From NCBI GenBank assembly GCA_965153355.1, contig OZ231127.1, positions 80,352,001-80,416,000 of the forward strand: 64,000 nt of DNA. The letters run 5' to 3'. A program made the translations under genes and the position numbers. Positions 31,542-42,768 of the stretch are shown here, one piece after another (positions within the stretch are counted from its first letter, which is position 1; each line of letters begins with the position of its first letter). This DNA is from Flaccisagitta enflata (taxonomy: Eukaryota > Chaetognatha > Sagittoidea > Aphragmophora). The notes under the pieces are model-generated. The model did not search any database, was not told where the DNA came from, and was given only the letters and a program-made list of their open reading frames with translations.

Positions 31542-32186
31542 CAGGGCCGTGGAGAGGGGGGTCCACCCCCCTCTGAGAAGGGGGGCCCGGGCCCCAGGGG
31601 GGCCCTGAGGTAGGAAAAGAAATAAAAAAAAAAAGAAAAAAAATAATAAAGGAAAAAAAGGGAAGAAAAAGGGGAAAGGTATAAAAAGTTAGGTGATTAT
31701 GATCTAATTTAGATTAAATTATGCCTGGGCCTTGTTGGACTCGTTGGACTTTACAAGTTAAGTAAGGGCCTATCTAGATCAAATCAGACATATTTACTGA
31801 TACAATCTCAAATACCAACCTTTTCAAAGATAAAGTATAATTCACATTTTAAGGGGCCCCTAATTTAGTCAAATTTGAGCTCTTGTAGAGGTGACATACA
31901 ATTTCTAATGACATTTTTAAAATTTATTGACATTATTTCAAATGTTTTGTTTTTCATATCGTTTTAGCCATTTAGTGCTCTGATTTTTATCATAGAAATA
32001 AGAAAAAAAGAAATTTCAGCAAACACTAATGCCAGGTTGCAAGTCCTGAAGGCAAAATTTTGAGCACTTTTCAAATTGATGTGTTAATGACACAAAAGTG
32101 ATATTTTAAAGAGTGATGGGGGGTGGGTAGGAGGGCCCGGCCATAAGGTCCAGAGGGGGGGCCCGGCATTTCTCTCCACGGCCCTG
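31542..32186. mobile_element. hAT-type non-autonomous element
   Basis: The inverted termini CAGGGCCGTGGAGAG and CTCTCCACGGCCCTG are perfect 15-mers. They are flanked by an identical 8-bp target duplication GTCGTGTG (31534-31541 and 32187-32194). CAGGG ends with an 8-bp duplication are the hAT signature. No transposase frame is seen, so mobilisation would be in trans. The perfect duplication implies a fairly recent insertion. Confidence 0.92.
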
Positions 32187-32334
32187 GTCGTGTGTGTTGG
32201 AACTTTCAGAAAAAGTCGGGAGGACCGACAGACAGACAGGCAGATGAAGTGACTGACAAACAAAAATGTTCTAAATGACCTTAAAGAAATAGTTGGAAAC
32301 ACTTTAAAAACATTGAAAATACCATTTAAACTTT

Positions 32335-32416
32335 AGGATAGACCGACGGACGGACGGTTGGACAGCACGACGAACCGACCGAAAAGTGGCACATAGGGTC
32401 GCGTAGTGCGCGACTA
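32335..32416 (-). mobile_element. Hairpin-start element, 5' fragment
   Basis: On the minus strand: AGTCGCG-CACTA-CGCGACC, then GTCGGTTCGTCG and a CCGTCCGTCGG tract. No 3' end. Confidence 0.7.
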
Positions 32417-32576
32417 AAAAAAGAGAGGAAAAAAATGTAGTTATTATCCTATTTCGCGCAATGGTCCCTGAGGGCCGTTTGCCACTCTATCTAATAACAA
32501 CGAAAGTGCATAGTTTCAGATTAAGTACAGTGAATGTCGTCTAGACTTGGAAACACATTTCCATGTCTTTACGCTA

Positions 32577-33337
32577 CAGTATGATTCTTCTGAACTGTAA
32601 CATAAGATGAGAACATAGCACGAAAAGTAGAAGAGCTAGCTACAATCTGAAAAAACACTTGGAAGATATGAGTTTGCAGATTTTTGATGAAAATCCCAAG
32701 GACTTTTTCTTTTATTTTGATCTGATTAACGCATGTGAATCAAAAAGGCAGATTCTGCCAAAAAAGGCTGTTTTGTAGTGACTGTCTTTCTGTAAATCGC
32801 TATTATTTCTGAACGGTTTGAGCTACAGATCCCAGATTGGTCTCAAATGAAAGATATTTTGATGTGGTTTTAGGAGAAAAACAAAGACAGCGATTTTAAA
32901 CAGAGTTATCACTGCTACAAACATGAATGATTTTGTTGTTTTGGGATAAATTGTTTGCAGAATTGACTTTCAGTTAACCAAATGCATTCAAAACTAAAAA
33001 AAAAGTCTGTCTGTTGAACTTTTCCCCAAAAGTATTTTAAAATAGCTTTCATTTGGGATCAATCTGACGTCTGTAGCTCAAACGGTTTGGAAGTGAGAGC
33101 GATTTAAAGAGAAACAGTTTAGCCAAATATCTTTTCTTTCCATTTTCCTTTTCAAAATTTCAATCCCAATTGAAAAAGTAAGATGGATATCACTTTTCTT
33201 TCTAAAAAAACTTTGGAATCTCTTAGCAAATAACTGCTAACTCTCGCCTTCTGGGAGCTTCTTTCAGAATTTGGCTAGCTCTTCTAGTTTTTGCATAATG
33301 TTCTCATCTAATGTTACAGTTGAAAAAAATCATACTG
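32577..33337. mobile_element. TA-flanked element with about 65-bp inverted termini
   Basis: The left end CAGTATGATTCTTCTGAACT and right end AGTTGAAAAAAATCATACTG are flanked by TA. Complementarity runs through GTAACATxAGATGAGAACAT and TAGAAGAGCTAGC. The 761-bp element is non-coding. A 5'-truncated copy lies at 49655-50362. Confidence 0.88.
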
Positions 33338-33357
33338 TAAAGTATCAGTATTTTGAA

Positions 33358-33557
33358 AAACAAGGCCGGATACACGGCTACCGAAGTCGCGTGCGGATGG
33401 GCAGGGGCCATATTTGAGGTCACCAGACCATTTGGGCAGGAGCAGTGAGGTCAAAGAAATAAAATCATAAGAAAAAGTCAAGTGTGACCGACCGACCAAC
33501 CAACCAACCAACCGACCGACGGAAAAAGCGGGTTGTAGAATCGCGTGCATGCGACTA
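33358..33557 (-). mobile_element. Hairpin-start element, subfamily A, complete
   Basis: On the minus strand: AGTCGCATGCACGCGATTCT, then CGGTCGGTTGGTTGG. The 3' end is CGCACGCGACTTCGGTAGCC and GTGTATCCGGCCTTGTTTT. Confidence 0.85.
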
Positions 33558-33597
33558 AAAAAGGATTTTTGTCCGCGACGGACCCTGTTTCCCACTA

Positions 33598-33711
33598 TAT
33601 GTTCTGTAAGAATATTGCCTGATTAGCCTTTGCTAGGGAGCGTAATTATGTGTGACAACCCTGTGTTGCTCCCTAGCAACTGCCAAACTGGCGATATTCT
33701 TACAGAACATA
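33598..33711. mobile_element. Short palindromic element (114 bp)
   Basis: TATGTTCTGTAAGAATATTG at the left and its complement at the right (CGATATTCTTACAGAACATA) extend to GCTAGGGAGC/GCTCCCTAGC, leaving a loop of about 25 bp. Likely a tiny hairpin MITE. Confidence 0.75.
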
Positions 33712-33776
33712 CTGTGGAAAGTTGTAGCAAATCTTATTTTTAAACAATGTTCCACTCAGAGAAAATTCGTTTTCTG

Positions 33777-33840
33777 ATTCATTCATTCATTCATTCATTC
33801 ATTCATTCATTCATTCATTCATTCATTCATTCATTCATTG
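33777..33840. repeat. (ATTC)n microsatellite
   Basis: About 15 units; a shorter block is at 33996-34040. Confidence 0.95.
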
Positions 33841-34169
33841 AGAGAAAGTAAGAACGCAGTTGGAAATCGACACGTATTTCTGCTTTATTGGAAACTTCAG
33901 GGTTTGACAACATAGAGACTACAAGGTCGTATATAGGCACAAAAAAAAAAAGCGTGAAATGAGCAATATAAAGTAACGGATATTTGTAGGGGCGTCATTC
34001 ATTCATTCATTCATTTGTTCATTCATTCATTTATTCATACTTTAATTTCATATTGAACTGTTGCCAAAGCGAAAAGAAAATTTGAATTCTCCCTCAGTAC
34101 ACATCCCAACGTAGCTCTGTCTCGCCTACTTGAAATCAATAATGCAGAATATTATGTGTTATTTGTTTT

Positions 34170-34364
34170 TAGTCGCGTGCTCGCGACTCTACGACCCGCT
34201 TTGTCGGTCGGTCGATCGGTCGGTCGGTGGACACTAGCTTTTTTAGCGTTTTTGGCGTTTTTGGGCGTCTTTTGCTTCTGCCCTAATGCTTGAGTGAGCA
34301 TGTTTCCTAACTGCCCCTGCCCACCCGCATGTGACTTCGGTAGCAGTGTATACGGCCTTGTTTG
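34170..34364 (+). mobile_element. Hairpin-start element, subfamily A, complete
   Basis: AGTCGCGTGCTCGCGACT, a GTCGGTCGGTCGATCGG tract, then the 3' end CGCATGTGACTTCGGTAGCA and GTGTATACGGCCTTGTTT. Confidence 0.85.
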
Positions 34365-34955
34365 TATGAACTGTCGCTTATTGCTGACGAATAAAAACAC
34401 CTCATATTCATATTCATATTCATATTCATATTCATTTACGATTCTTTATTTGATCAATCGATTGAATGACTGATTGATTGGTAAACTGCATAGTTGGCTT
34501 TCTTACGTATTGGTTCGTTCATTTCTTCATGTATGCAGTCACGCACCATGCGAAAGTTTGACAGATTTTCCATTATTGTCTCAACTGCTGGAGACTGAAT
34601 AAAAACATCGAATGACGGTTTTACTGAGTTGGCGGAAACTACGCGACCAGGCGGAAAATTGGGGAAAAGTTGGAATATTTATTGTAATAACACGAGCTAA
34701 AGAAAACTCGATTGATTGATTGATTGATTGATTTAATGGCTCAAAATGTGCATTCATCACACTTAACAATAAATCGTTAATGAGCAGTACAAATGTACCA
34801 AATAAGTTAAACTAGACATTTTAACAGACGAGATGAGTAAAATTCGAATAAATAGGCGAAAGGATTTTAGGGGGGGGGGAACAAGATGTGTAGCCTGTGT
34901 ACTACAATTTTTTTTTTTTTTTTTTTTTTTTAAGAATAAGGTAACAAAGACTCAA

Positions 34956-37900
34956 TCATTTTTGCATTGTGCCATTGGCGTTTCTCGTATTCCAAACGAA
35001 ACAGATTTTGGGGAGTATGGTTTTAATTGTGTCAATGTCGGAACTGTAAATCAGGTCGAAATCAGCTTTATCAGAAGTGCCATAAAAATTAGAGCCCACC
35101 CATCTTTTACAATCGTTCAAACGATGATATTCATTATCAGTCTTATCGCAAACTGTACAGGTCGGTCTTGCGGTGCCCTTGAAATTCTGCCCACACTCGA
35201 GCATTCCATATCGCGCTATTATCAATGTCTTGGTCTCATTTTTAGTTAGCCGTAGGATCTCATCCACTGGTTTACGTGTGTAGTTAGGGTCTGTGATTTT
35301 GTCAAAGATGGATCGAGTTTTTGTTTTAAGGACATCTGTTCCATTGTCATGCTTGTGTAAATCATTCTTTATCCTTTCTTTATTCGTCTCCTCGATTACC
35401 ATTTTCACAGTGTTTTTCCATCTTGCTACAGGAAGATTTGCGATAGTATCAAAATCGGTGGGTAAACTATACTTTTGAAGAATGTTGACTATATTCACAA
35501 ACCACCCAATATTCTTTTCCTTGAGGGTGTTCAGTGTGGATTTTGCCCAATCAATATCGTTTCTTTTCAGGATTTTCTGTAGGTATAACAATTGTATTTG
35601 GTCAATACGTTGTGTTGTGTATAAAAGACCAAGTGTGTATACTATGGCAACCGAAGGCGTATGTATTGGCAGGTTGAAGAAGTATTTTATCGCCTGTAAT
35701 TCGATTTTTTCAAGTTCCATCTCTTCTTTCTTAGTGAGTTTCCAGGACTCACAGTTGTTAAGAAAACCTGGTATGCAAATTTTGTCATGCAGTTCAAGGA
35801 TGACTATTGTTTCAATGTTGTGCAGCATTTCGCTGGAAGCAATGGTGTTGATGTTGACTGTGGTAGCCTGCACTTTGTCTTTTCGACTTTGAATATTCTC
35901 AAAATTTTTCCCATCAGGTGTAATAACATCACCTAAATATTTGTATTTATCCGTTTCTTCAATCATCATTTCCCCCAACTTCCATTTTTCCGTGGTTTTA
36001 TCATGTTTACCCACTTTCATCACTTTGCATTTTGCCTGCCCCCATTTGAGCTTGTGGTTTATGGCAAAATCATTTAGTTTGTTTAACATTTGTTGCTGAT
36101 TTATTTTTCCCTCTGTGCAGGAGATGACATCGTCGACCCATAGGAGTACTGCAATGAGGAAGTTTTCTGTGATTTTAAACCCTAAATCTGTCTCATCTAA
36201 TTCCTCAGATATCAAATCCATCATTTTGGCAAACATTCTTCCTCTTAAGCGTGAACCCTGTTTGCCGCCTATTTCCATTTTGATTTCTCTTGTTGGGCCA
36301 AAACGGGTTTTAACACTCGTGGTTAGGTTAGTGTTCAGGTTCTTGAGGATTCGCCAACATTTTCTCCATAAGCCTTTTTCCCACATTGTCACAAGTAGAT
36401 CAGAGTTGTCCACATTGTGGTACGCCTTGCTGATATCTTAGTAAGTTATGTAGGTTGATCTTTTTTCTTTTAAGCTGATGTCAATGATGGCTCGAAGGAT
36501 GAACAAATGGTCATAGCATGAAGACCCCTTTTTTCCTCCTCCTTGGGCAGGAGTCAGCTTCACAATATTTTCAATGCGATTATCTATCATAGTTTCTATT
36601 ATAGTTCCTATAGCTGAGGATGTGGTAATGCCGCGGTGATTGCACAGGTCTTCCTTGTCTCCTTTCCCCCTTGTCTCCTTTCCCTTTCCAAAGACAGGTA
36701 ATCACGCCTCTATTCCATACCGAAGGTATCACTTCTTCTCTCCATATAGTTTCTATTAAGGGATATAGGAATTCAATCATAGATTCACCAGTAAGTTTAA
36801 GCATTTCGTTTTTAATATCTGGGGTGGATTTACCATTTTTCTTTTTGCGAATAATATCAGCTATTTCTTGTCTAGTAGGTGTTCTGTTGAATATTAGGTT
36901 TTCATAATCTCTGTTTATTTGGTATTCATTTATCTTAGTCAAAACATACGAGTGGTATGGATGGTGGTCGAAGGGCTTTGCTTTATAAAGGCCTTCAAAA
37001 TAAAGGGCTGTGTGTTCCTTGACAGAATCAGGGTCGTATACTCTCACACCTTGATCATTTTTTAGTGCAAGGGACTCAAGAGAAGGATCCCTTGACATTC
37101 GCCTTTTTTCACCCCAAAGTGCGTTTTTACTGCCGTCATTGATTATTTTTTCTAGTTTTGCTTGTACTATTATTACTTTTTCTTGTGCCATTTCATGAAG
37201 AATTTGACTCTGAATTTCTTTATATTTCTCTATGAGATCATCTCTTTTTGTTTGGTTGGTCTCGAGTTGAATCTCATTCTTCAGATGCTTTTTCTCATCA
37301 TTCAAGGTTTTGACTGCAGTGGATATTTTTATTGTGAGATTGTTTTTTATGGTCGTTTTGCCTATGGATGTATATGCGCTACTCAGTATTTCATTGTAGT
37401 ATTTCTTGTACCTGCTGTCTATTGTTTCACCTGGTGTGGAAATGATATTGGCGGCTTTTGCTTGTCTCATGCGTAGTTGCTCAGAGAACTTTTTCCATTT
37501 CGATTCATCAGCTCTTATGTTCCATGATGTCTGTTTGATGGCCGTAATTTTTTGTATGTATGGGATATGGATCTGTATGGAAATAGTGTTATGGTCACTC
37601 TCGTTTTTACCTTTAATCTTGAGTAATCCATTTTCATCAATTGTCATTTGATTTATCCATTTGAATGCTTCATCACTGGTTGTAACAAAATCAATAGCGG
37701 ATATCTCATTCGCGTCTTTAGTATTTTGACGTGTTATAATTCCGTTGCACTTGTTGGTCCCATTCAGTACTTTGAGGTTTGTGTCATTAAAAACTTTGAG
37801 AAGAGCTTTTCCGTTGCGGCTTATTTCCTCACCTAGGAGGCCAATTTTCCCATTGCCATCCATGGTTAATAAAACTTCACCTTCATTTTGTTTCTCGGAT

Positions 37901-38289
37901 ATCTCTTCAGTTAAAAGTATCATTTCTTTCTCTAAATCCTCTTTAGAAGTTCTGCTCTCTTGTTTGCCGTAATAAGTCCCTCCGTAATAAGTCCCTATGA
38001 AAAGGGGAGGTGTATCTTTTCTGTACACCCCTACCCAGGCTATCTCTATATCGCGTTCAGAAATATGTGACGTGACATTCGACCTTATATCCTTGCGTAC
38101 AAAAATAGCAACTCCACCACCTAATTTTCCTTCCCGTTTTCGTCCAAAAAATTCATAGCCTTCAATATTTATGCCAGTGTTCGAATTGAGATGAGTTTCG
38201 GTAACGAGAAATAGGTGAGGTGTATTTTCACTCAGAACCTGTTTAATGCATGTTAATTTGCTTTTTATTCCGCGTACATTAGCATACAT
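34956..38289 (-). pseudogene. LINE ORF2: endonuclease, reverse transcriptase, zinc knuckle (disrupted)
   Basis: From ATG 38289 an APE endonuclease is intact, with LFLVTETHL (Glu), GGGVAIFVRK, a DGNGKIG block in place of GDFN, and SDHNTISI (catalytic His). A 16-bp tandem duplication at 36653-36684 shifts the frame at the start of the RT domain. In the new frame NHRGITTSSAI and AQGGGKKGSS continue to a nonsense TAA (36438-36440) just before DISKAYHNVDNSDLL. The rest is open, with GGKQGSRLRG and the RT active site LLWVDDV. The C-terminus has a C-x2-C-x7-H-x4-C knuckle and ends at TGA. One duplication and one nonsense change account for the damage seen in ORF2. Confidence 0.9.
36653..36684. repeat. 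16-bp tandem duplication causing the ORF2 frameshift
   Basis: CCTTGTCTCCTTTCCC occurs twice in perfect tandem. One copy too many shifts the ORF2 frame by one base. Confidence 0.95.
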
Positions 38290-38340
38290 AATATTCCAAG
38301 GATCATTTGTTCGTCTTTTTTGGCTATCTCGCGATTTTCA

Positions 38341-38458
38341 TTATTGTTTGTTGTTGTTGTTGTTGTTGTTGTTATTGTTGTTGTTGTTATTTATTTTTTG
38401 TTGTTGTTGTTGACGATGTTGCTGTTGTTGTTGACGATGTTGTTGTTGTTGTTGACGA

Positions 38459-38538
<80 letters not shown>

Positions 38539-38690
38539 TTGTTGTTGTTGACATTGTTGTTGACATTGTTGTTGAGATTGTTGTTGAGATTGTTGTTGAC
38601 ATTTTTGTTGTTGTTGTTGTTGTTGTTGTTGTTATTTATTGTTGTTGTTGTTTTGTTTGTTGTTGTTGTTGTTGTTGTTGTTGTTATTAT

Positions 38691-38722
<32 letters not shown>

Positions 38723-38835
38723 ATTGTTGTTATTGTTGTTTTGTTGTTGTTGTTGTTATTGTTGACATTGTTGTTGTTGACATTGTTGTTGTTGACATTG
38801 TTGTTTTTGTTAACATTGTGGTTGTTGTTGCTGTA
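38341..38835 (-). repeat. CAA-rich spacer between LINE ORF1 and ORF2
   Basis: About 490 bp is almost entirely CAA triplets on the element's sense strand, punctuated by ATGTC, ATCTC and AAATAA words. In the frame shared by ORF1 and ORF2 it has only two stops (TAA at 38632 and 38341), followed by TGA at 38338. A second CAA block (39420-39520) lies inside ORF1. Confidence 0.9.
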
Positions 38836-38847
38836 GTTGACCGGATC

Positions 38848-39444
38848 CTATTCGTTTCTTGAGCGGTACCGCGATGAGATTCGGTTGAGTTTGGTGAGTT
38901 GAACGCTGTCGCGATTTTTCTTCGAATACAGGCTCCTTTTGATTTCTTTGGCGAGAATTTTGGCGCCAAAGTCGTTGTAGTGAATGTCGTCGTCCATCGT
39001 ATCTCGTCGCAACGTTTTTGTGTCGCTATCCAAGAAAGGGTCGGTAGTGACGTAACATGTTTCAGTGTAGCCACCAATCCGGTCTAGTAGATCGTTGATT
39101 TCGATGTGGTCTTTTGAGAGTGGAGGTAGGCCGATTAAGTGAAGCCTGGCGTTTGGGAAATGGGTGTTGTAAGCGAATAACATATCCATGTAACCGTTTT
39201 TAAACTTTTTCAAATCGAAATTGTCCTTGCGTCGGTCATTCAGGCCAACTTGGAAAGCGATATCGGTGACATCTTTAGGATTCTTTGTCGCGGGGATTTT
39301 GCCAATGGCCTCAGAGACGTGGTAGCATCGAACTCCAGTGACGAGGGCGCCTGGCTTGAGCTGCTGCAAATCCAAGTACTTGGCATTCGAGTCAGAGACT
39401 AATATGATGTGTTCATTGTTGTTGTTGTTGTTGTTTATTGTTGT

Positions 39445-39474
<30 letters not shown>
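38848..39474 (-). pseudogene. LINE ORF1, SGNH/GDSL esterase part
   Basis: In the same frame as the coiled-coil part, about 20 repeat codons after the TAA lead into HIILVSDSNAKYLDL (block I, catalytic Ser in DSN). AFQVGLNDRR (block III, GxND) and DDIHYNDFGAKILAKEI (block V, Asp-x2-His) follow, ending at TAG 38848. All expected SGNH catalytic positions are present, so the domain itself looks intact. It is separated from its ORF1 only by one stop codon. Confidence 0.82.
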
Positions 39475-39476
<2 letters not shown>

Positions 39477-39478
39477 AT

Positions 39479-39519
<41 letters not shown>

Positions 39520-40872
39520 GCGATGTGGGTCGCTGCCGGCGCGTCGGTCACTGACGCTGCGTGGATTGTTGTCACTGCGTCGGTCGCTGACGCTGCGAAG
39601 ATTGCTGTCGCTGCGTCGGTCGCCGCTTTGTCGGTCGCTGCTGTGTCGGTCGCTGCCGCGTTGGTCATTCCTGCCCTGTCGGTTACCGCTGTTTCGTCGG
39701 TCGCCGCTGACATGTCTTTCACTGCGGTGGTCGTTGGCGTTATCATAAACGCCGTTTCCATGTGATTGTATCTTCTTCACTTTGCTTTCAATTTGCTCAA
39801 TGCTTTTCGCCATGTCCAACATGATGGATTGGCAATCTTTTTGCCATTTCTTTGTATCATCATCCACGATCTTTTTTTCTATGCTCTCCGCCTTTTCAAC
39901 TGCCTGTGAAAGGCGATCGATTTTTTCCGATGATATTGTTTCTTTCATCTCGGAGATAAGCTTTTCTTGTTGTTCTTGGCTTTTTGTCAGGAGCGTATTT
40001 GACTGGGTGACAAAGGAAGACGAAGCTGATTCGAGTTTGTTCATCAGGATACGATTCATATCTTCCAATTTGACCAGTTGTGTTTCCTTTTGATCGAGAT
40101 AGTGTTCGAGTGTTTCAATCTGCGAATCTTTGAATGCAATAACTTTTCTAGATTCCATCAAAAAGGCCGTAGATTCTATCAGAAAGGACGTGAGATCGCA
40201 GCAAGGTTCTTCTAGTTGCTGTTTTTTGTTAGACGGGGTTTCTTCCGTGGGAGAAATTTGGTTTGCGTCATGGCCTGTTGTCAAAACGTCATTCACATTC
40301 ATTGCTGCAAAGCTTGTTTCGATCACATCAATGGCGTCATTTATCGCGTCATCTGTTGCCGTTGATTGCTCGTCCTTCTTTTCACACTCTCCTTCCTTTC
40401 CAATCCATGACTGGATTTTTTCCGAAAGTTTGGCAGATAATATCGCCGATGGTGTTTGGCACGGGTTGATACGCGACGGTCGTAGCGGGGTAGATGTTTT
40501 TTCTTTTGATGTCTTATCATCTTCATCTTCGTCTTCTTCATTTTCATCACCTTCATTTTCATCATCAGAATCTGTAATCGATTCCGAAACGGAGGATGTG
40601 CGGTATGAGTCATGAGAAAACATGTCTTGGGACTGAGAAGTTGATTCACCGTCTTTACCGTCGTTTTCTGCGTTTTCAATGTACTTTGTGACCAAGTCAC
40701 GGACTCTCGAATCTTTTTCTTTGTCTTCCCCGACGAATGTTATGATCCTTTGTTTGACAACTGGGGCTTTTCCCTTTGTGTCGAGACCGAGAGCCGAACA
40801 CACGTGTTGATGAGCAGTGATGCGTTTGTTTTTTCCCCTGCCCAAAAACGCGCTTAGAGCCTTGGAAGTCAT
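39475..40872 (-). CDS. LINE ORF1, coiled-coil part
   Basis: 465 codons. The N-terminal basic region (about 1-70) is followed by an acidic Ser/Glu/Asp-rich stretch (about 75-130). A long coiled coil covers roughly residues 235-375 (for example IETLEHYLDQKETQLVKLED). A Ser/Arg/Asp-rich tail with repeated SVSDRR words and a poly-Asn run ends at an in-frame TAA (39475-39477). ORF1 proteins of this kind trimerise and coat the element RNA. The same frame continues past the stop into the esterase, so the original ORF1 was probably longer and was cut by the nonsense codon inside the CAA repeat. Confidence 0.85.
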
Positions 40873-41192
40873 GATGACAAAGATATAGATTCAGAAGTTT
40901 CCAGTAGCGAGAAATGTGAGATGATGAGATAATGGCGTGATTTGTAATGGCAAGATTTGCAACGACGGAATTCACGAAAATGAGATTTGCAAAGGCAAAG
41001 GTGGCGTTATTTACAGTCGTGAGATTTAACGTAGTAATTAGAAAGTCAATTTCATTGCTAAAATCGATACTAGCAATGACGAAGTGTAGAGAGGAGTAGT
41101 CATTCGAATAATGGCGAAAAATTGAGAGTAATGATTCCAGTAATGATATACAGATTCAGTTTGTACAAGAATTTGTGAGGGCGGTCTCTGCC

Positions 41193-41229
41193 TATTTTTA
41201 CCCCACGGATCCGTGGCTTAGTAAAAATA
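41193..41229. repeat. Short hairpin
   Basis: TATTTTTAC and GTAAAAATA enclose the perfect 14-bp palindrome CCACGGATCCGTGG. It stands alone, upstream of the LINE 5' region. Confidence 0.7.
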
Positions 41230-41404
41230 TTGCAAGAGAAGAATTTCCACGTGTAGAAGAGAGAGAGAGAGATTAACCGACAGACAGACAGACTGACATA
41301 GACAGAGGGACAAATGAAGAGACAAGCGGACTGAAAGAAAAAGACACTGATGACTGATGAGAAAAAGAGAAACATGTAACCAGTGCTACAGATTAAACTT
41401 CTGT

Positions 41405-42765
41405 TTCCATTTTTTCCCTTTGGGCAGCGGCCCCGGAGAGGCCGATGACCTATGATTCCACACAGGGCAAATTTCTCCGGTTTCCGTTTTCCGTACGTCC
41501 CCTCCTCCCCGAAGCCTCAAAACAGACCTCCCCAACTGCAAATGAAGCCCTTTTGACCCCATATAAAGCCTTTTAGACCCCAAATCAGGCCTTACAGACC
41601 CCAAATCAGACCATTCTGGCCCTAAATAAGGCCTCTCAGACCCCAAATCATGCCTCCCAGACCTTAAATCAGGTTTCACAGACCCCAAATCAGGCCACTC
41701 AGACCCCAAAGTAAGTCTCTCAGACCCAAAATCAAGCCTCGCAGACCCCAAATCAGACCTTTCTGACCCTAAATTAGACCACTCAGACCCAATATCAGGC
41801 CTTTCAGACCCCAAATCAAGCCTCTCAGACCCCAAACCAAGCCTCTCTGACCCTAAATCAGACCTTTCAGACCCAAAATCAGGCTCTTCAAACCAGCTTC
41901 TCAATTAGGCTTCTCGGGCCTCAAATCAGCCATCTAAGCCTCAATTGACCTTTCCCAGGCAAGTCGATCCTCTGGCCTTTCAAGCGTAATCAGCGCTCTC
42001 AAGCCTCAAGTCAGCCCTCTCAAGCTTCAAATTGACATTCTCTGGCCTTACATCCGCCTTCTTAGACCTCAGTTTAGGGCTCTTGAAGGCCTTCAGTCAG
42101 CCCTCTATAGCATATCATCAACTTCTTCAGGGCAGGACGAGCGAAGTCCCCTATGTTCTACAGGACTTTGTCCCCTTAGGGACAACTGCCCTGCTTCCCC
42201 TCACTTCAATTCACAATCACTCAAAGCTGGGCAGCGGGTATCGCTGACCACATATTGCCCTTGGGCGACCTGTTGACCCCATATAAAGCCTTTTAGACCC
42301 CAAAATCAGACCTTCTGGACCCCAAATCAGACCATTCTGGCCCTAAATAAGGCCTCTCAGACCACAAATCATGCCTCCCAGACCCCAAATCAGGTTACAC
42401 AGACCCTAAATCAGGCCACTCAGACCCCAAAGTAAGTCTCTCAGACCCAAAATCAAGCCTCACAGACCCCAAATCAGACCTTTCTGACCCTAAATTAGAC
42501 CACTCAGACCCAATATCAGGCCTTTCAGACCCCAAATCAAGCCTTTCAGACCCCAAACCAAGCCTCTCAGACCCTAAATCAGACCTTTCAGACCCAAAAT
42601 CAGGCTCTTCAAACCAGCTTCTCAAACCAGAGAAATTTGCCCTATGTGGAATCATAGGTCATCGGCCTCTCGGATGCTGCACTGCCCCTCTCTGATATCA
42701 ATCCCAACATACACTAACTCAAGGGCATCGGGTACCGCTGACCATGTAACGCTTTTGCGACTATT
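41405..42765. mobile_element. GGGCAGCGG-family composite with duplicated 21-bp minisatellites
   Basis: The left end (GGGCAGCGGCCCCGGAGAGG, CCGATGACCTATGATTCCAC) is the inverse of the string at 42630-42690. Between them are two arrays of a 21-bp CAGACCCCAAATCAGGCCT-type unit. The array at 41556-41905 and that at 42270-42630 are near-identical in the same orientation and separated by another element end (42130-42270). Minus frames here read GSERxDL heptads because the unit is a multiple of three; I do not call them genes. Confidence 0.8.
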
Positions 42766-42768
42766 TTA

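Larger units (their letters stand above)
34908..40980 (-). mobile_element. APE-type non-LTR retrotransposon, near full length, inactive
   Basis: On the minus strand it runs from a leader upstream of 40872 through ORF1 (coiled coil plus SGNH esterase) and a CAA-rich spacer to ORF2 (endonuclease, reverse transcriptase, zinc knuckle). A 3' UTR of only about 25 nt follows, then a 24-nt poly(A) (T run at 34908-34931). An esterase in ORF1 and an APE endonuclease in ORF2 are known from CR1/L2-related LINEs. The poly(A) tail is less usual for them, so the clade is left open. The 5' end and target duplication could not be fixed. Confidence 0.92.

Noticed and set aside
40873-41400. Target-site duplication for the LINE
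   Set aside because: I looked for a copy of the sequence beyond the poly(A) (ending GTACTACAA) near the presumed 5' end and found only weak, scattered matches.
41386-41904. 172-codon frame with GSERxDL heptads, and a second at 42395-42655
   Set aside because: A 21-bp minisatellite is open in frame by construction. The two frames are copies of the same array inside a mobile family, and no start or splice context supports them.
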